A DNA stretch of 64,000 nt from Mycobacterium sp. OTB74 (GCF_029892685.1 NZ_JARXVD010000006.1:1-64000), one strand, 5' to 3'. Shown: positions 22,910 through 31,920, counted from the stretch's first letter. The notes: generated from the sequence alone by a model not told the origin. Numbers and translations are program-made.

Positions 22910-23836
22910 GTGACCGATCTCCAGGTCCGCAAGATGCGGTTCGCCTTCGCCGACTACCCGGTACCGTTCGTCTGGAACGAGACCAACGCGGCGTTCTCCG
23001 CAATGGCAAATGCGGTGTCCTTCTTGGCAATTGCGTTCGAGAAGATGATTGTCAGCACCATGGCAGAGGCCAAGCCCCTGCTGACCGATCCGGTGATCGC
23101 CGAGGAGGCCGACGCTTTCGTACGGCAGGAGGGTCAGCATTCGATGGCCCACCGCGCGCATGCGCGTGGGCTGATCAAGGCCTACCCCGCACTCAAGGAA
23201 ACGCTCGATGAGGTGATCGCCTCGTTCGACGACCTGGTCGTCAACAAGCCACTCAAATACCGACTGGCCTACACCGCCGACCTTGAGGCGACCTTCACGC
23301 CGGTGTTCAAGCTGATGCTCGACCACGACGACACGCTGTTCGCCCCGGGCGACGACCGCGTCGCCTCACTGTTCCTGTGGCACTTCGTCGAAGAGGTCGA
23401 GCACCGCAGTTCGGCCCTGATCATCTACGAAGGGCTGGTCAACGACCCCTGGTACCGAATGCGCGTGGCGCCGTCAATTTTCAGACACGTGCTGAAGGCG
23501 GTGCGAATGGCGTGTAACGGCTTCAACAAACATCTCTCACTGGAGGTCCGCAAGGTCGACGCGCTGTCGGCGTTCGCGCTGGAACGCCGGAAGAACGAGA
23601 TCCTGAAACGCCTCGGTCGGATTCCCGATTACGGCCCGTTCGAGAACGCGTTCACCGGCCTGCCGGTCGGCGAGTCACTGACCGCCCTGTCAGGCATCGT
23701 GCGCAGCCAGATCCCCGGGCACAATCCCGCCCACGAAAAGCTGCCGGCGCTGGCCGCCGAATGGTTTGATCGCTACGACGCCGGTTACGACGTCACCCAC
23801 TGGTACACCGCGGGAAAGCAGAGCACCAATGTCTGA
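22910..23836 (+). CDS. Ferritin-like diiron protein (PF10118, 'metal-dependent hydrolase')
   Basis: The 308-residue protein belongs to the family annotated as predicted metal-dependent hydrolase (PF10118). Its residues form a double diiron pattern: Glu44 followed by Glu74-x-x-His77, then Glu126 followed by Glu162-x-x-His165. This is the E...ExxH pair repeated on four helices that defines ferritin-like diiron oxygenases and desaturases. The 'hydrolase' label may therefore be misleading, and an oxygen-activating role is equally likely. GTG 22910 follows a TetR operator. The stop overlaps the start of a membrane protein, suggesting the two act together, perhaps on a lipid or terpenoid. Confidence 0.82.
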   Translation: MTDLQVRKMRFAFADYPVPFVWNETNAAFSAMANAVSFLAIAFEKMIVSTMAEAKPLLTDPVIAEEADAFVRQEGQHSMAHRAHARGLIKAYPALKETLDEVIASFDDLVVNKPLKYRLAYTADLEATFTPVFKLMLDHDDTLFAPGDDRVASLFLWHFVEEVEHRSSALIIYEGLVNDPWYRMRVAPSIFRHVLKAVRMACNGFNKHLSLEVRKVDALSAFALERRKNEILKRLGRIPDYGPFENAFTGLPVGESLTALSGIVRSQIPGHNPAHEKLPALAAEWFDRYDAGYDVTHWYTAGKQSTNV

Positions 23837-24983
23837 CCTATGTACGTCCACGTTCGCTGATCTTGCTGGGCGCCTTGGGTTTTCCTGCGACACCGCGGGC
23901 GGCCTGATCAAGGTGCGCAATCCGCTGCAGCTGGAGAACTGGACGCTGCCGGTACTGGAACTGACGGTGGTCATCGGAGCGATCCTGGCCTTGGTGTACG
24001 CCATCAATCGACTGCGCCGCCACGGCGACGCCACCAACATCGCCGTGTGGTTCGGTGCGGTCGCCTACCTGTTGATCATCGAACCGCCGCTGTACTTCCC
24101 CGGCGCCTTCGGCATTGCCGATCACGTCGACACCATGTTCGCGCACAACGTGTTCACCGTCGATTTCCTCTGGGGCAGGCTGCCGCTGTACATCGTCGCG
24201 ATCTATCCGATGATGGCCACCGTCGCCTTTGAAATCGTCCGTAGCCTAGGGGTTTTCCGACGCTACGGCACCGTGGTCGGCGCGGTCTGCGTCGGATTCG
24301 TACACCACGCGTTCTACGAGATCTTCGACCACCTCGGGCCTCAGCTGCGGTGGTGGGAATGGTCGGTGCACAACCCGATGAACCAACCGATGTTCGACTC
24401 GGTGCCACTGCCCAGCGTGGTGGTCTTCGCGGCGCTGTGGCCGATGTCGCTGGCATTGTGCGTGCAGTTCTTCGTCGGTCGGCACGCCGATCGCGGACAA
24501 CGGTTCAACGCGGGCCAGATCGTCTGGCGCACCGTGGTCGCCGGCGTACTGGCATCGCTGGGCACCGCGATCCTGCCGCTACCGGCGACGGTGATCGGTG
24601 GACTGACCGGCAGTTCAACCGCGGGCGGCGTGGCCTACGCGCTTGAGCTGATCATCATCTTCGCCGTCGCCGCGCCGGTACTTTTCCAGCAATGGCGACG
24701 CCTGCGCACCACTCCGCCCAGCCCGACCGAGCCGCGATACGTCACCGCACCGCTGCTGATCGGTTACAGCGCAGCCTATTTGGCGGTCATGGCGGTGCTG
24801 TGGGTGACTGCGCTGCCGGCATACCTCGGGGCCGTCAACGGCGTCACCGCGCACGGCGACCCAACCGGCAGCCTGTGGTACGCGCTGGTCTGCTTCGTCA
24901 TCGCCGGTGCGTGCATCGCCGCGGTGCGTACCTCGGCACCGGCCAAAACTCCTGCGCCACAACCGGTGGCGGCCGCCAACTGA
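23829..24983 (+). CDS. Polytopic membrane protein, AveC-like in pattern
   Basis: ATG 23829 overlaps the diiron gene's end and gives 384 residues with about nine membrane segments. I do not recognise a named family with certainty. However, VGFVHHAFYEIFDHLG...NQPMFDSV resembles VGFCWAFLFNAIIGARLG...NQYPIYDSL in the AveC-like protein at 49309-50100, with the same order of Gly-Phe, Leu-Gly, Asn-Gln and Asp-Ser. That suggests distant relation to AveC-type spirocyclase/isomerase membrane proteins. The tail (last 20 residues) is Ala/Pro rich. It is the last gene of the TetR-controlled unit and ends at a bidirectional terminator. Confidence 0.75.
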   Translation: MSDLCTSTFADLAGRLGFSCDTAGGLIKVRNPLQLENWTLPVLELTVVIGAILALVYAINRLRRHGDATNIAVWFGAVAYLLIIEPPLYFPGAFGIADHVDTMFAHNVFTVDFLWGRLPLYIVAIYPMMATVAFEIVRSLGVFRRYGTVVGAVCVGFVHHAFYEIFDHLGPQLRWWEWSVHNPMNQPMFDSVPLPSVVVFAALWPMSLALCVQFFVGRHADRGQRFNAGQIVWRTVVAGVLASLGTAILPLPATVIGGLTGSSTAGGVAYALELIIIFAVAAPVLFQQWRRLRTTPPSPTEPRYVTAPLLIGYSAAYLAVMAVLWVTALPAYLGAVNGVTAHGDPTGSLWYALVCFVIAGACIAAVRTSAPAKTPAPQPVAAAN

Positions 24984-24997
24984 GCTATCGAGAAAGC

Positions 24998-25037
24998 CGA
25001 AATGGCTGTCGGAACTTCCGTTCCCACAGCCATTTCG
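24998..25037. terminator. Bidirectional terminator between convergent units
   Basis: CGAAATGGCTGT (24998-25009) and ACAGCCATTTCG (25026-25037) are perfect 12-base inverted arms. The loop also contains GGAAC/GTTCC. The A- and T-rich arm ends give short T-runs on both strands, suiting the convergent genes ending at 24983 and 25051. Confidence 0.75.
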
Positions 25038-25050
25038 TATGTTTCGGCCG

Positions 25051-25797
25051 TTACGACGCGGAGGTGATCGCCAGGACCCGCTCGGCCAACTCCGGCCGGC
25101 ACACCACCAGGTCCGGCAGCTTGGGGTCCTTGTGGTTGTAGGTCAACGGCGAGCCGTCGATGCGCGAGGTGTGCAGACCCGCAGCGCGGGCCACCGCGAC
25201 AGGCGCCGCGGAGTCCCATTCGTACTGCCCTCCGGCATGCACGTAGACATCGGCGCGTCCCTGGACCACAGCCGCGACTTTGGCTCCCGCCGAGCCCATT
25301 TCGACCAGGACACCGTCCAGTGCGTCGCGTACCGCCAAGGCGACCGCAGGTGGACGGGTCCGGGACACCACGATCCGCGGCGGCCCGTCGACCGCGCGGG
25401 GCGCAGCAACGTCAGGGGTATACAGCGTGGTGTTCTGCGCCGGCAACGCGACAGCACCGGCCACCAGCTCACCTGATTCCCACAACGCCACGTGCACGGC
25501 CCAGTCGTCACGATCGAGTTCGGAGAACTCGCGAGTGCCGTCGAGCGGGTCGATGATCCACACCCGAGCGGACGTCAGCCGGGCGTTGTTGGCCTTCTCC
25601 TCCTCGGTCGCCTCCTCTGACAGCACCGCGTCGTCCGGCCGCAGCCGGGCCAACTCGGTCATCAGGAATTCGTGGGATCGCTTGTCCCCCGCGTCTTTCC
25701 GCTCCTGGGCGGTGGCGGTGGCGAACTCGGCCCGCACGTCGAGCAGCAGCTCACCGGCGCGGGTAGCCAGGCGCTCGGCGACCTCGTGATCGATCAT
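25051..25797 (-). CDS. cysQ: 3'(2'),5'-bisphosphate nucleotidase CysQ
   Basis: The 248-residue Mg-dependent phosphatase of the inositol monophosphatase superfamily shows EE at 61-62, DPLDGTREF (83-91) and WDSAAP near 190, the three metal-binding motifs. In the sulfate pathway CysQ removes 3'-phosphoadenosine 5'-phosphate or controls PAPS. Its ATG overlaps the stop of cysNC (ATGA), making it the third gene of a cysD-cysNC-cysQ operon. That is an informative arrangement, because M. tuberculosis cysQ (Rv2131c) lies elsewhere. Some homologues also act on fructose-1,6-bisphosphate or inositol phosphates. Confidence 0.9.
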   Translation of the reverse strand: MIDHEVAERLATRAGELLLDVRAEFATATAQERKDAGDKRSHEFLMTELARLRPDDAVLSEEATEEEKANNARLTSARVWIIDPLDGTREFSELDRDDWAVHVALWESGELVAGAVALPAQNTTLYTPDVAAPRAVDGPPRIVVSRTRPPAVALAVRDALDGVLVEMGSAGAKVAAVVQGRADVYVHAGGQYEWDSAAPVAVARAAGLHTSRIDGSPLTYNHKDPKLPDLVVCRPELAERVLAITSAS

Positions 25798-27641
25798 CGC
25801 TCGGCCACCAACATGTCGACCACGCGCTGGGCCTGCGCCACCAGATCATCCGGAATCAGCCTCAGGTCAGGGTCCTTCGGCCGCTGATACGGGCTGTCGA
25901 TACCGGTGAAATGGGTGATCTCACCGGCGCGCGCCTTGGCATAGAGGCCCTTGGGGTCGCGTGCCTCGCAGTCTGCCAGCGGGGTGTCCATGAACACCTC
26001 GAAGAACTCGAATCCCTGATCGGTGTGTACCTTTCGAGCCAACTCGCGATGCTCTTCGAGCGGGCTGATCGCCGGCACCAGCACGATCTGACCGGAATCA
26101 GCGAGCAAGGTGGCGATGTGGGCGAGCCGGCGCAGGTTCTCCGACCGGTCGGCCATGGAGAAGCCGAGGTCCGCGTTCAGGCCGTGGCGCAGGTTGTCAC
26201 CGTCCAGAACGTATGCCGGACGGCCCATTTCGAGCAGCTTGCGTTCCACCAGCATGGCCACCGACGACTTGCCCGAACCGGACAGGCCGGTGAACCACAC
26301 CGTGCTGCCCTTGGACAAACGGTCTTCAGTGGTGACCAGATTGGCGTGCCGCACCGCGTTCGGACTGGCGGAGCGGGCTGCGGCCGGAGTGGTGTCGCGG
26401 ACCATGCCGGCGGCCACGGTGCCGTTGGTGTCCGGGTCGATCAGGATGAACGATCCGGTGACCGAATTGCGTGCGTACTCGTCGAGCAGCAGCGGGGCCT
26501 GGGTGCGCAGGGTGACGCGGCCGAGCTCGTTGAGCTTCAAAGCCGTTGCGCTCTTGTCCCGGTGCAGGGTGTTGACGTCCAGCCGGTAATCGAGCGCCTC
26601 CACCCGCGCCCGGGTGGTCCGAGTGGTGTGCTTGATGACGTAGTCGCGGCCAGGTTCCAGCGAGGCATCGTCGGCCATCCAGCACACGGTGGCGTCGAAT
26701 TCCTGCGTGACGTAAGGCTGGTTGTTGGCCCGGGCGATCATGTCGCCTCGGCTGATGTCAATGTCGTCGGCCAGACTCACCGACACCGCCATGGGCGCGA
26801 AGGCCTCCGCAAGCGGACCGGTAGGTCCGTCGATCGCGGTGATGGTGCTGGTCTTTCCCGTTGGGAGAACGATTATTTCGTCGCCCGGGCGCATCACACC
26901 GCTGGCGATGGTGCCGGCGTAACTGCGGTGGTCGGCATGCTCGTGGGTCTGGGGCCGGATGACGAACTGCACCGGGAAACGCACGTCCATCAGGTTGCGG
27001 TCACCGGCGATGTACACCTCTTCAAGGTGGCTCAGCAGTGCCGGCCCCTCGTACCACGGCGTCTTGTCCGATTTGGTCACCACGTTGTCGCCGGTCAGCG
27101 CGGACAGCGGAATGGTGGTGACGTCCTGGATGTCCAGGCGGGCGACGAACTCATGGAAGTCGTCGCGAATCTTCTCGAAACGCTCACGGTCCCAATCGAT
27201 CAGGTCCATCTTGTTGACCGCCAGCACGATGTGCTGAATACCCAGCAGCGAGGCGAGGAACGCGTGCCGGCGGGACTGCTCGAGCAGACCGTGCCGGGCG
27301 TCGACCAGCACGATGGCCAGCTGCGCAGTCGAGGTGCCGGTGACCATGTTCCGGGTGTACTGAATGTGGCCCGGGGTGTCAGCGATGATGAATTTGCGCT
27401 TGGCCGTGGCGAAATAGCGGTAGGCGACGTCGATGGTGATGCCCTGCTCCCGCTCCGCGCGGAGGCCGTCGGTGACCAGAGCCAGGTCGGTGTACTCGTG
27501 ACCGCGTTCCTTGGAGGTGCGCTCGACGGCGGCCAGCTGGTCCTCCATGACCGCCTTGCTGTCGTAGAGCAGCCGGCCGATCAGCGTGGACTTACCGTCA
27601 TCCACCGAACCGGCAGTGGCGATGCGAAGCAACGTTGCCAT
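25794..27641 (-). CDS. cysNC: CysNC: sulfate adenylyltransferase large subunit fused to APS kinase
   Basis: The 615-residue bifunctional enzyme starts with an EF-Tu-like GTPase domain: GSVDDGKST (11-19), DTPGH, NKMD, then two beta-barrel domains. From about 440 an APS kinase domain follows with the P-loop GLSGSGKS (452-459), DGDNLRHGLN and SPYQRP. With CysD it makes adenosine 5'-phosphosulfate from sulfate and ATP using GTP hydrolysis, and the kinase part converts APS to PAPS. This fused form is normal in mycobacteria (Rv1286). It lies 36 bases after cysD and overlaps cysQ. Confidence 0.97.
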   Translation of the reverse strand: MATLLRIATAGSVDDGKSTLIGRLLYDSKAVMEDQLAAVERTSKERGHEYTDLALVTDGLRAEREQGITIDVAYRYFATAKRKFIIADTPGHIQYTRNMVTGTSTAQLAIVLVDARHGLLEQSRRHAFLASLLGIQHIVLAVNKMDLIDWDRERFEKIRDDFHEFVARLDIQDVTTIPLSALTGDNVVTKSDKTPWYEGPALLSHLEEVYIAGDRNLMDVRFPVQFVIRPQTHEHADHRSYAGTIASGVMRPGDEIIVLPTGKTSTITAIDGPTGPLAEAFAPMAVSVSLADDIDISRGDMIARANNQPYVTQEFDATVCWMADDASLEPGRDYVIKHTTRTTRARVEALDYRLDVNTLHRDKSATALKLNELGRVTLRTQAPLLLDEYARNSVTGSFILIDPDTNGTVAAGMVRDTTPAAARSASPNAVRHANLVTTEDRLSKGSTVWFTGLSGSGKSSVAMLVERKLLEMGRPAYVLDGDNLRHGLNADLGFSMADRSENLRRLAHIATLLADSGQIVLVPAISPLEEHRELARKVHTDQGFEFFEVFMDTPLADCEARDPKGLYAKARAGEITHFTGIDSPYQRPKDPDLRLIPDDLVAQAQRVVDMLVAER

Positions 27642-27677
27642 ATCAGCTGTGCCCTCTCTTCTTCGCGCAAGCGCTCA

Positions 27678-28607
27678 TCAGAAATAGCCTTCCCGCTTGC
27701 GGTCTTCCATGCCGGCCTCGGAGATTCGGTCATCTGCGCGAGTGGCCCCGCGCTCGGTCAGTCGCGACACCGCGGTCTCGGCGATGACTTCGTCAACCGT
27801 CGAAGCCTCCGACTCGACACAACCGGTGCAGGTGACGTCGCCGACGGTGCGGAACCGCACGGTCTTGGTGATCACCGGTTCGTCCTCGCGCGGCTGCAAG
27901 TATTTGTGTACGGCGAGCAGCATGCCGTCGCGCTCGAAAACCTGACGCTGGTGCGCGTAGTAGATGCTCGGCAGCTCGATCTTCTCGGCGCCGATGTAGG
28001 CCCAGATGTCGTACTCGGTCCAGTTCGAGAGCGGGAAAACCCGGATGTGCTCGCCCTTGCGGTGTCGGCCGTTGTACAGGTTCCACAACTCGGGGCGCTG
28101 GTTCTTCGGGTCCCACTGACCGAACTCGTCGCGGAAGCTGAAAACCCGCTCCTTGGCGCGGGCCTTCTCCTCGTCGCGCCGGGCGCCACCGAATGCGGCG
28201 TCGAACTTGTTCTCGCGGATACCGCGCAATAGCGACACGGTCTGCAGCGGATTGCGCGACGGGCCGTTGTCGACGACGCGTCCGGCGTCGATGTCCTCTT
28301 GAACGCTGGCGACAACAAGGCGCAGGTTGTGCTGGGCCACCAGGGCGTCGCGGGTGGCGATCACCTCTTCGAAGTTGTGGCCGGTGTCGACGTGCATCAC
28401 CGGGAACGGCAGCCGGCCCGGCGCGAACGCCTTGATGGCCAGATGCAGCATGACGATGGAGTCCTTGCCACCGGAAAACAGCAGCACAGGGCGTTCAAAC
28501 TCGGCGGCGACCTCGCGGATGATGTGGATGGCCTCGGCCTCAAGCGAGCGCAGGTGCGTCAGCTCATATTTGGCCACGTGCTGGTCGGCCTCAGATGCGG
28601 CTGTCAT
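27678..28607 (-). CDS. cysD: Sulfate adenylyltransferase small subunit CysD
   Basis: The 309-residue protein is a PP-loop ATP pyrophosphatase: VLLFSGGKDSIVML near residues 42-55 is the PP motif, and FRTVGDVTCTGCVES near the C-terminus is the CysD signature. Two adjacent ATGs exist (28610 and 28607); the second has better spacing to ACGGGGA. CysD adenylates sulfate together with CysNC, starting assimilation into cysteine and mycothiol and giving sulfate donors for sulfolipids. It is the first gene of the operon, behind a promoter and palindrome at 28626-28652. Confidence 0.97.
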   Translation of the reverse strand: MTAASEADQHVAKYELTHLRSLEAEAIHIIREVAAEFERPVLLFSGGKDSIVMLHLAIKAFAPGRLPFPVMHVDTGHNFEEVIATRDALVAQHNLRLVVASVQEDIDAGRVVDNGPSRNPLQTVSLLRGIRENKFDAAFGGARRDEEKARAKERVFSFRDEFGQWDPKNQRPELWNLYNGRHRKGEHIRVFPLSNWTEYDIWAYIGAEKIELPSIYYAHQRQVFERDGMLLAVHKYLQPREDEPVITKTVRFRTVGDVTCTGCVESEASTVDEVIAETAVSRLTERGATRADDRISEAGMEDRKREGYF

Positions 28608-28625
28608 CATTTCCCCGTAAAGTTG

Positions 28626-28652
28626 GTTGATTTGGTCAACATTAGAACTATA
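28626..28652 (-). promoter_or_regulatory. cysD promoter with overlapping palindrome
   Basis: On the minus strand TATAGT (complement of 28647-28652) is a good -10 box 40 bases before the cysD start. Just downstream of it, GTTGA (28626-28630) and TCAAC (28636-28640) form an inverted repeat with a 5-base spacer, placed to block the transcript start. A sulfur-responsive repressor, perhaps the Rrf2 protein in this window, is a candidate, but that is a guess. Confidence 0.45.
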
Positions 28653-28717
28653 ACCGCAATTTACGGGCGGTAGCTGTTGATGTCAACGTCGGTTGCTCGA
28701 CGGCGTCACCTGCACGC

Positions 28718-28766
28718 GATTTGTGCCCGTTTTCCGGCGGTCAGCGCCGGAAAACGTGCACAAATC
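28718..28766. terminator. Very long hairpin after the GT39 gene
   Basis: The 22-base arms at 28718-28739 and 28745-28766 pair with one mismatch around a 5-base loop. The stem includes a GTTTTCCGGCG/CGCCGGAAAAC core. It begins within the stop codon of the minus-strand glycosyltransferase and separates it from the cysD promoter. It should act as a terminator. Confidence 0.65.
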
Positions 28767-30567
28767 ACCGATAGGTCTGCAGGTCGTAAACCGTGGCACC
28801 ACCGACGTCGAGCTTGGTGAAGTGCGCGGTCACCCACGCCGTGATATCGGCGGCGCTACCCGAATCGTGCTTGACCGGCCGTTTGTGATCGCTGGCGATG
28901 AAATAGCGCACCGCCCCGTCGCCGACGTACTGCCGGAATTGCGCCAGAGTCGGCGAGTTGTCGCCGCCGGAGAACCCACCGATCGCCATCAGCGACTTGC
29001 CGGTGCTCAGCTCCAGGTCGCTCACCTGCCATGAGCCGATAGCCGCTGCAGCCCAACGGCTATCGGTTTTGCGGACCAGATTCTGCAGCGCCACATTGGG
29101 GCCGTCGGATCCGGGACCACCATGGCCGGAGCCGCCGTCTCCCCCGGGCCGCGGCGGGCCAGACATGGAACTCGGCCCGTTGGTGTGCCCGTGCGCCACG
29201 TTATAGATCGCAAACGACGCCGAACCTGCCAGCGCGGTCAGCACGGCGGCGCCGGCCACCATTGCGGTCAACCGGCCGGGACGTCGAACGCCGACGGCGA
29301 CCATCGCTGCCACCACGAGGGCAAGCACCAGAATGATCCCGTGCAACGCGGGCATCCACTCCGGCGTGCGCCCCAGCAGGCTCCAAGCCCAGATGCCCGT
29401 CGCCGCGAGCATTCCCGCAAGTACGAGCCGGGCCGGCAACGTCGCCCGGCGCTGCCACAGTTCCGCCACAGACATACCGAGCAGCGCTGCGACGGCGGGT
29501 GCCAGTGCGACGTTGTAGTACGGATGCACGGTGCCGTCCATGAAGCTGAACACCGCGCCGGTCACCACAAGCCAACCGCCCCAGAGCAGTACCCCCGCAC
29601 GCGACGAATCGGTGCATGGCGCAGCGAGGGTCAGCCACAGCAGGACCACCAATCCGATCAGCGCAGCCGGCAACAGCCAGGACACCTCGACGCCCATCGA
29701 CGGCCCGAACAGTCGGGTAGCGCCAGCCTGACCACCGAAGAACAAGCTGCCGTGGCCGGGCCCACCGTCGCCGCCGGTGATCCGTTCGATCCCGTTGTAG
29801 CCCAACGCCAATTGCAACAGACTGTTGTCGGTTGATCCGGCGATGTAGGGCCGGGCGTCCACCGGCCAGAGGGCGACCAGCGCCAGGTACCAGCCGGCCG
29901 AGGCCAGCACGGCCACACCGGAAATCAACAGAGGGCCGATTCGCCGGCCCAGACCGAACGGTGCCGCCACCAGAAATGCCAGCGCCAGGCCGGGGACGGG
30001 CAGGAAGGCCTGCAGCATTTTGGTCAAGAAGGCGAAGCCGATCAGCACACCGGTCAGCGTCATCCAGCCCACCGAGGACAGGAAGTCACGCTGCTCGATG
30101 GCCCGCACCGTGCAGTAGGCCGCGGTGATCAGCAACAGCACCAGCAGCGCGTCCGGGTTGTTGAACCGGAACATCAGCGCCGCAACGGGAGTCAGTGCCA
30201 GGACAAGGCCGGCGAGCAGTCCGGCGGCCGCACCGCTGGTGCGTCGAACCGTGGCATACAGCATGCCGACCGCCGCGACCCCCATAAGCGCCTGCGGCAG
30301 GAGCATGGTGAACGCATTGAATCCGAACAGCCGTCCGGACAGGCCCATGAACCACATGGCCGCGGGCGGCTTGTCCACGGTGATGGCATTGCCGGCGTCC
30401 AGCGAGCCGAACAGCAGAGCCTTCCAATTCTGGGTGCCGGCCTGGGCGGCCGCGGCGTAGTACGAGTTGGCCCACCCGGATGAGCCGAGCCCCCACAGAT
30501 ACAGCACCGCCGTGCCGATCAGCAGCGCAGCCAGCGCGCCCAGCTCCCAGCGGGGACGGGTCCACAA
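28765..30567 (-). CDS. GT39-type polyprenyl-phosphate glycosyltransferase, YkcB-like
   Basis: The 600-residue protein has around twelve membrane segments and the ArnT/PMT (GT39) N-terminus, with the conserved DKPP (65-68) in the first large loop. A soluble C-terminal domain (about 485-600, after a Gly-rich linker) resembles the YkcA/B-type C-terminal domain. It should transfer a sugar from a polyprenyl-phosphate carrier to an extracytoplasmic acceptor. The only start free of an upstream stop is TTG 30567. It lies 97 bases after a GT2-GtrA gene that probably makes and flips the lipid-linked sugar. A paralogue is encoded at 32075-34021. Confidence 0.88.
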   Translation of the reverse strand: MWTRPRWELGALAALLIGTAVLYLWGLGSSGWANSYYAAAAQAGTQNWKALLFGSLDAGNAITVDKPPAAMWFMGLSGRLFGFNAFTMLLPQALMGVAAVGMLYATVRRTSGAAAGLLAGLVLALTPVAALMFRFNNPDALLVLLLITAAYCTVRAIEQRDFLSSVGWMTLTGVLIGFAFLTKMLQAFLPVPGLALAFLVAAPFGLGRRIGPLLISGVAVLASAGWYLALVALWPVDARPYIAGSTDNSLLQLALGYNGIERITGGDGGPGHGSLFFGGQAGATRLFGPSMGVEVSWLLPAALIGLVVLLWLTLAAPCTDSSRAGVLLWGGWLVVTGAVFSFMDGTVHPYYNVALAPAVAALLGMSVAELWQRRATLPARLVLAGMLAATGIWAWSLLGRTPEWMPALHGIILVLALVVAAMVAVGVRRPGRLTAMVAGAAVLTALAGSASFAIYNVAHGHTNGPSSMSGPPRPGGDGGSGHGGPGSDGPNVALQNLVRKTDSRWAAAAIGSWQVSDLELSTGKSLMAIGGFSGGDNSPTLAQFRQYVGDGAVRYFIASDHKRPVKHDSGSAADITAWVTAHFTKLDVGGATVYDLQTYR

Positions 30568-30663
30568 CGACCGGATCCGCTAACCGGCCGGCGGGTAGTC
30601 CCGCAGGCCGGCTGGTTCTTGTCCGGCGGTTGAGTCCGACACGGCGGTCATGCTGACCAGCTT

Positions 30664-31920
30664 TCAGCTGGCCCGGCGGGGATGGAAGACCCAACCACGC
30701 AACAGGACGAATCGCACCGCGGTGGCGACCAGGTTCGCGACCACGAGCACCGAGAGTTCGACCAGATGGTGGGCGTGCGGGACCAACAGATGCAGGCCGG
30801 CCAGCGCGCCACTGGTGATCGCCAGCGCGACACCGAAGACGATCAACCCCTCGAACTGATGCCTGGCCGCACTGGAGGCACCGCCACCGCTGACCCCGAA
30901 GGTGAAGCGCCGATTAGCTGCGGTGTTGGCGATGGCGGTCAGCAGCAGCGCCACAAAGTTGGCGATCTGGGCACCGAATGGAGCCTGCATCAACGAGAAC
31001 AGCAGCAGGTAGGCCAGCGTGGAGGCGACACCGACGGCGCCGAACCGCACCACCTGCCGCAGCAGCGATTTGGGGGCAGCGGCCTTGGTGGACGAACTCA
31101 GTTGGGCAGCAATAGTATTCACAGGGATGGTGCCGTTGGCAAAACCACGTAGCAGTCGGCCCACACCCTTGAGATCGTCGGTAGCGGTGGCGATGATGTC
31201 CACTCGGCTGTCGGGGTCGTCGACCCAGTCGACCGGCACTTCGTGGATACGCAGTCCGGTGCGCTCGGCCAGTACCAGCAGCTCGGTGTCGAAGAACCAG
31301 CCGGTGTCCTCGACCAACGGCAACAGGTGCTGCGCGATGTCGGCGCGGATGGCCTTGAAACCGCACTGGGCATCGGAGAACTTGGCCGACAGCGTGGACC
31401 GCAGGATCAGGTTGTAGCAGCGAGAGATGAATTCGCGCTTGGGTCCGCGCACCACCCGGGAGTCGCGGGCCAGCCGGGTCCCGATGGCCAGGTCCGAGTG
31501 GCCGGAGATGAGCGGGGCCACCAGCGGGTCGAGCGCAGCCAGGTCGGTCGACAGGTCGACATCCATGTATGCCAGTACCGGCGAGGGCGATGCCGACCAC
31601 ACATGGTGCAGGGCGCGTCCGCGGCCTTTGAGCTCGAGGCGCACCACCCGGACGTTGTCGAGCTCGGCGGCCAACTCGGCAGCGACCCGCGGGGTGTCGT
31701 CGATGCTGGCGTTGTCGGCGATGGTGATCTGCACCGGGTAGGGGAAGTTCTCGGCCAGGTGGCGGTGCAGCCGGCGGATCGAGCCGGGCAGCGCGACCTG
31801 CTCGTTGTAGACCGGCACCACGACGTCGAGGACGGGGACGCCCGCGGCCTGAGCGGCGATTGCAGCATTCGGTCGGGTGGTGAAGCGGCGATCGGTGTCG
31901 CGCTCAAGCACGTTCGTCAT
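30664..31920 (-). CDS. GT2 polyprenyl-phosphate glycosyltransferase fused to GtrA
   Basis: The 418-residue protein combines an N-terminal GT2 domain (about 30-260; DVVVPVYNEQ at 32-41, a MDVDLSTD DxD motif, and GFKAIRAD) with a C-terminal GtrA domain of four membrane helices (about 290-410). GT2 enzymes of this DPM1 type add a nucleotide-sugar's sugar to polyprenyl phosphate; GtrA proteins are proposed flippases. The fusion thus makes and translocates a lipid-linked sugar for the GT39 enzymes on either side. A CTATG direct repeat of the local response regulator lies 46 bases upstream. Confidence 0.9.
   Translation of the reverse strand: MTNVLERDTDRRFTTRPNAAIAAQAAGVPVLDVVVPVYNEQVALPGSIRRLHRHLAENFPYPVQITIADNASIDDTPRVAAELAAELDNVRVVRLELKGRGRALHHVWSASPSPVLAYMDVDLSTDLAALDPLVAPLISGHSDLAIGTRLARDSRVVRGPKREFISRCYNLILRSTLSAKFSDAQCGFKAIRADIAQHLLPLVEDTGWFFDTELLVLAERTGLRIHEVPVDWVDDPDSRVDIIATATDDLKGVGRLLRGFANGTIPVNTIAAQLSSSTKAAAPKSLLRQVVRFGAVGVASTLAYLLLFSLMQAPFGAQIANFVALLLTAIANTAANRRFTFGVSGGGASSAARHQFEGLIVFGVALAITSGALAGLHLLVPHAHHLVELSVLVVANLVATAVRFVLLRGWVFHPRRAS

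Noticed and set aside
25911..28232. 773-codon plus-strand frame, longest in the window
   Set aside because: Antisense to cysNC and cysD, which have complete catalytic motifs. Long antisense frames are common in GC-rich genes.
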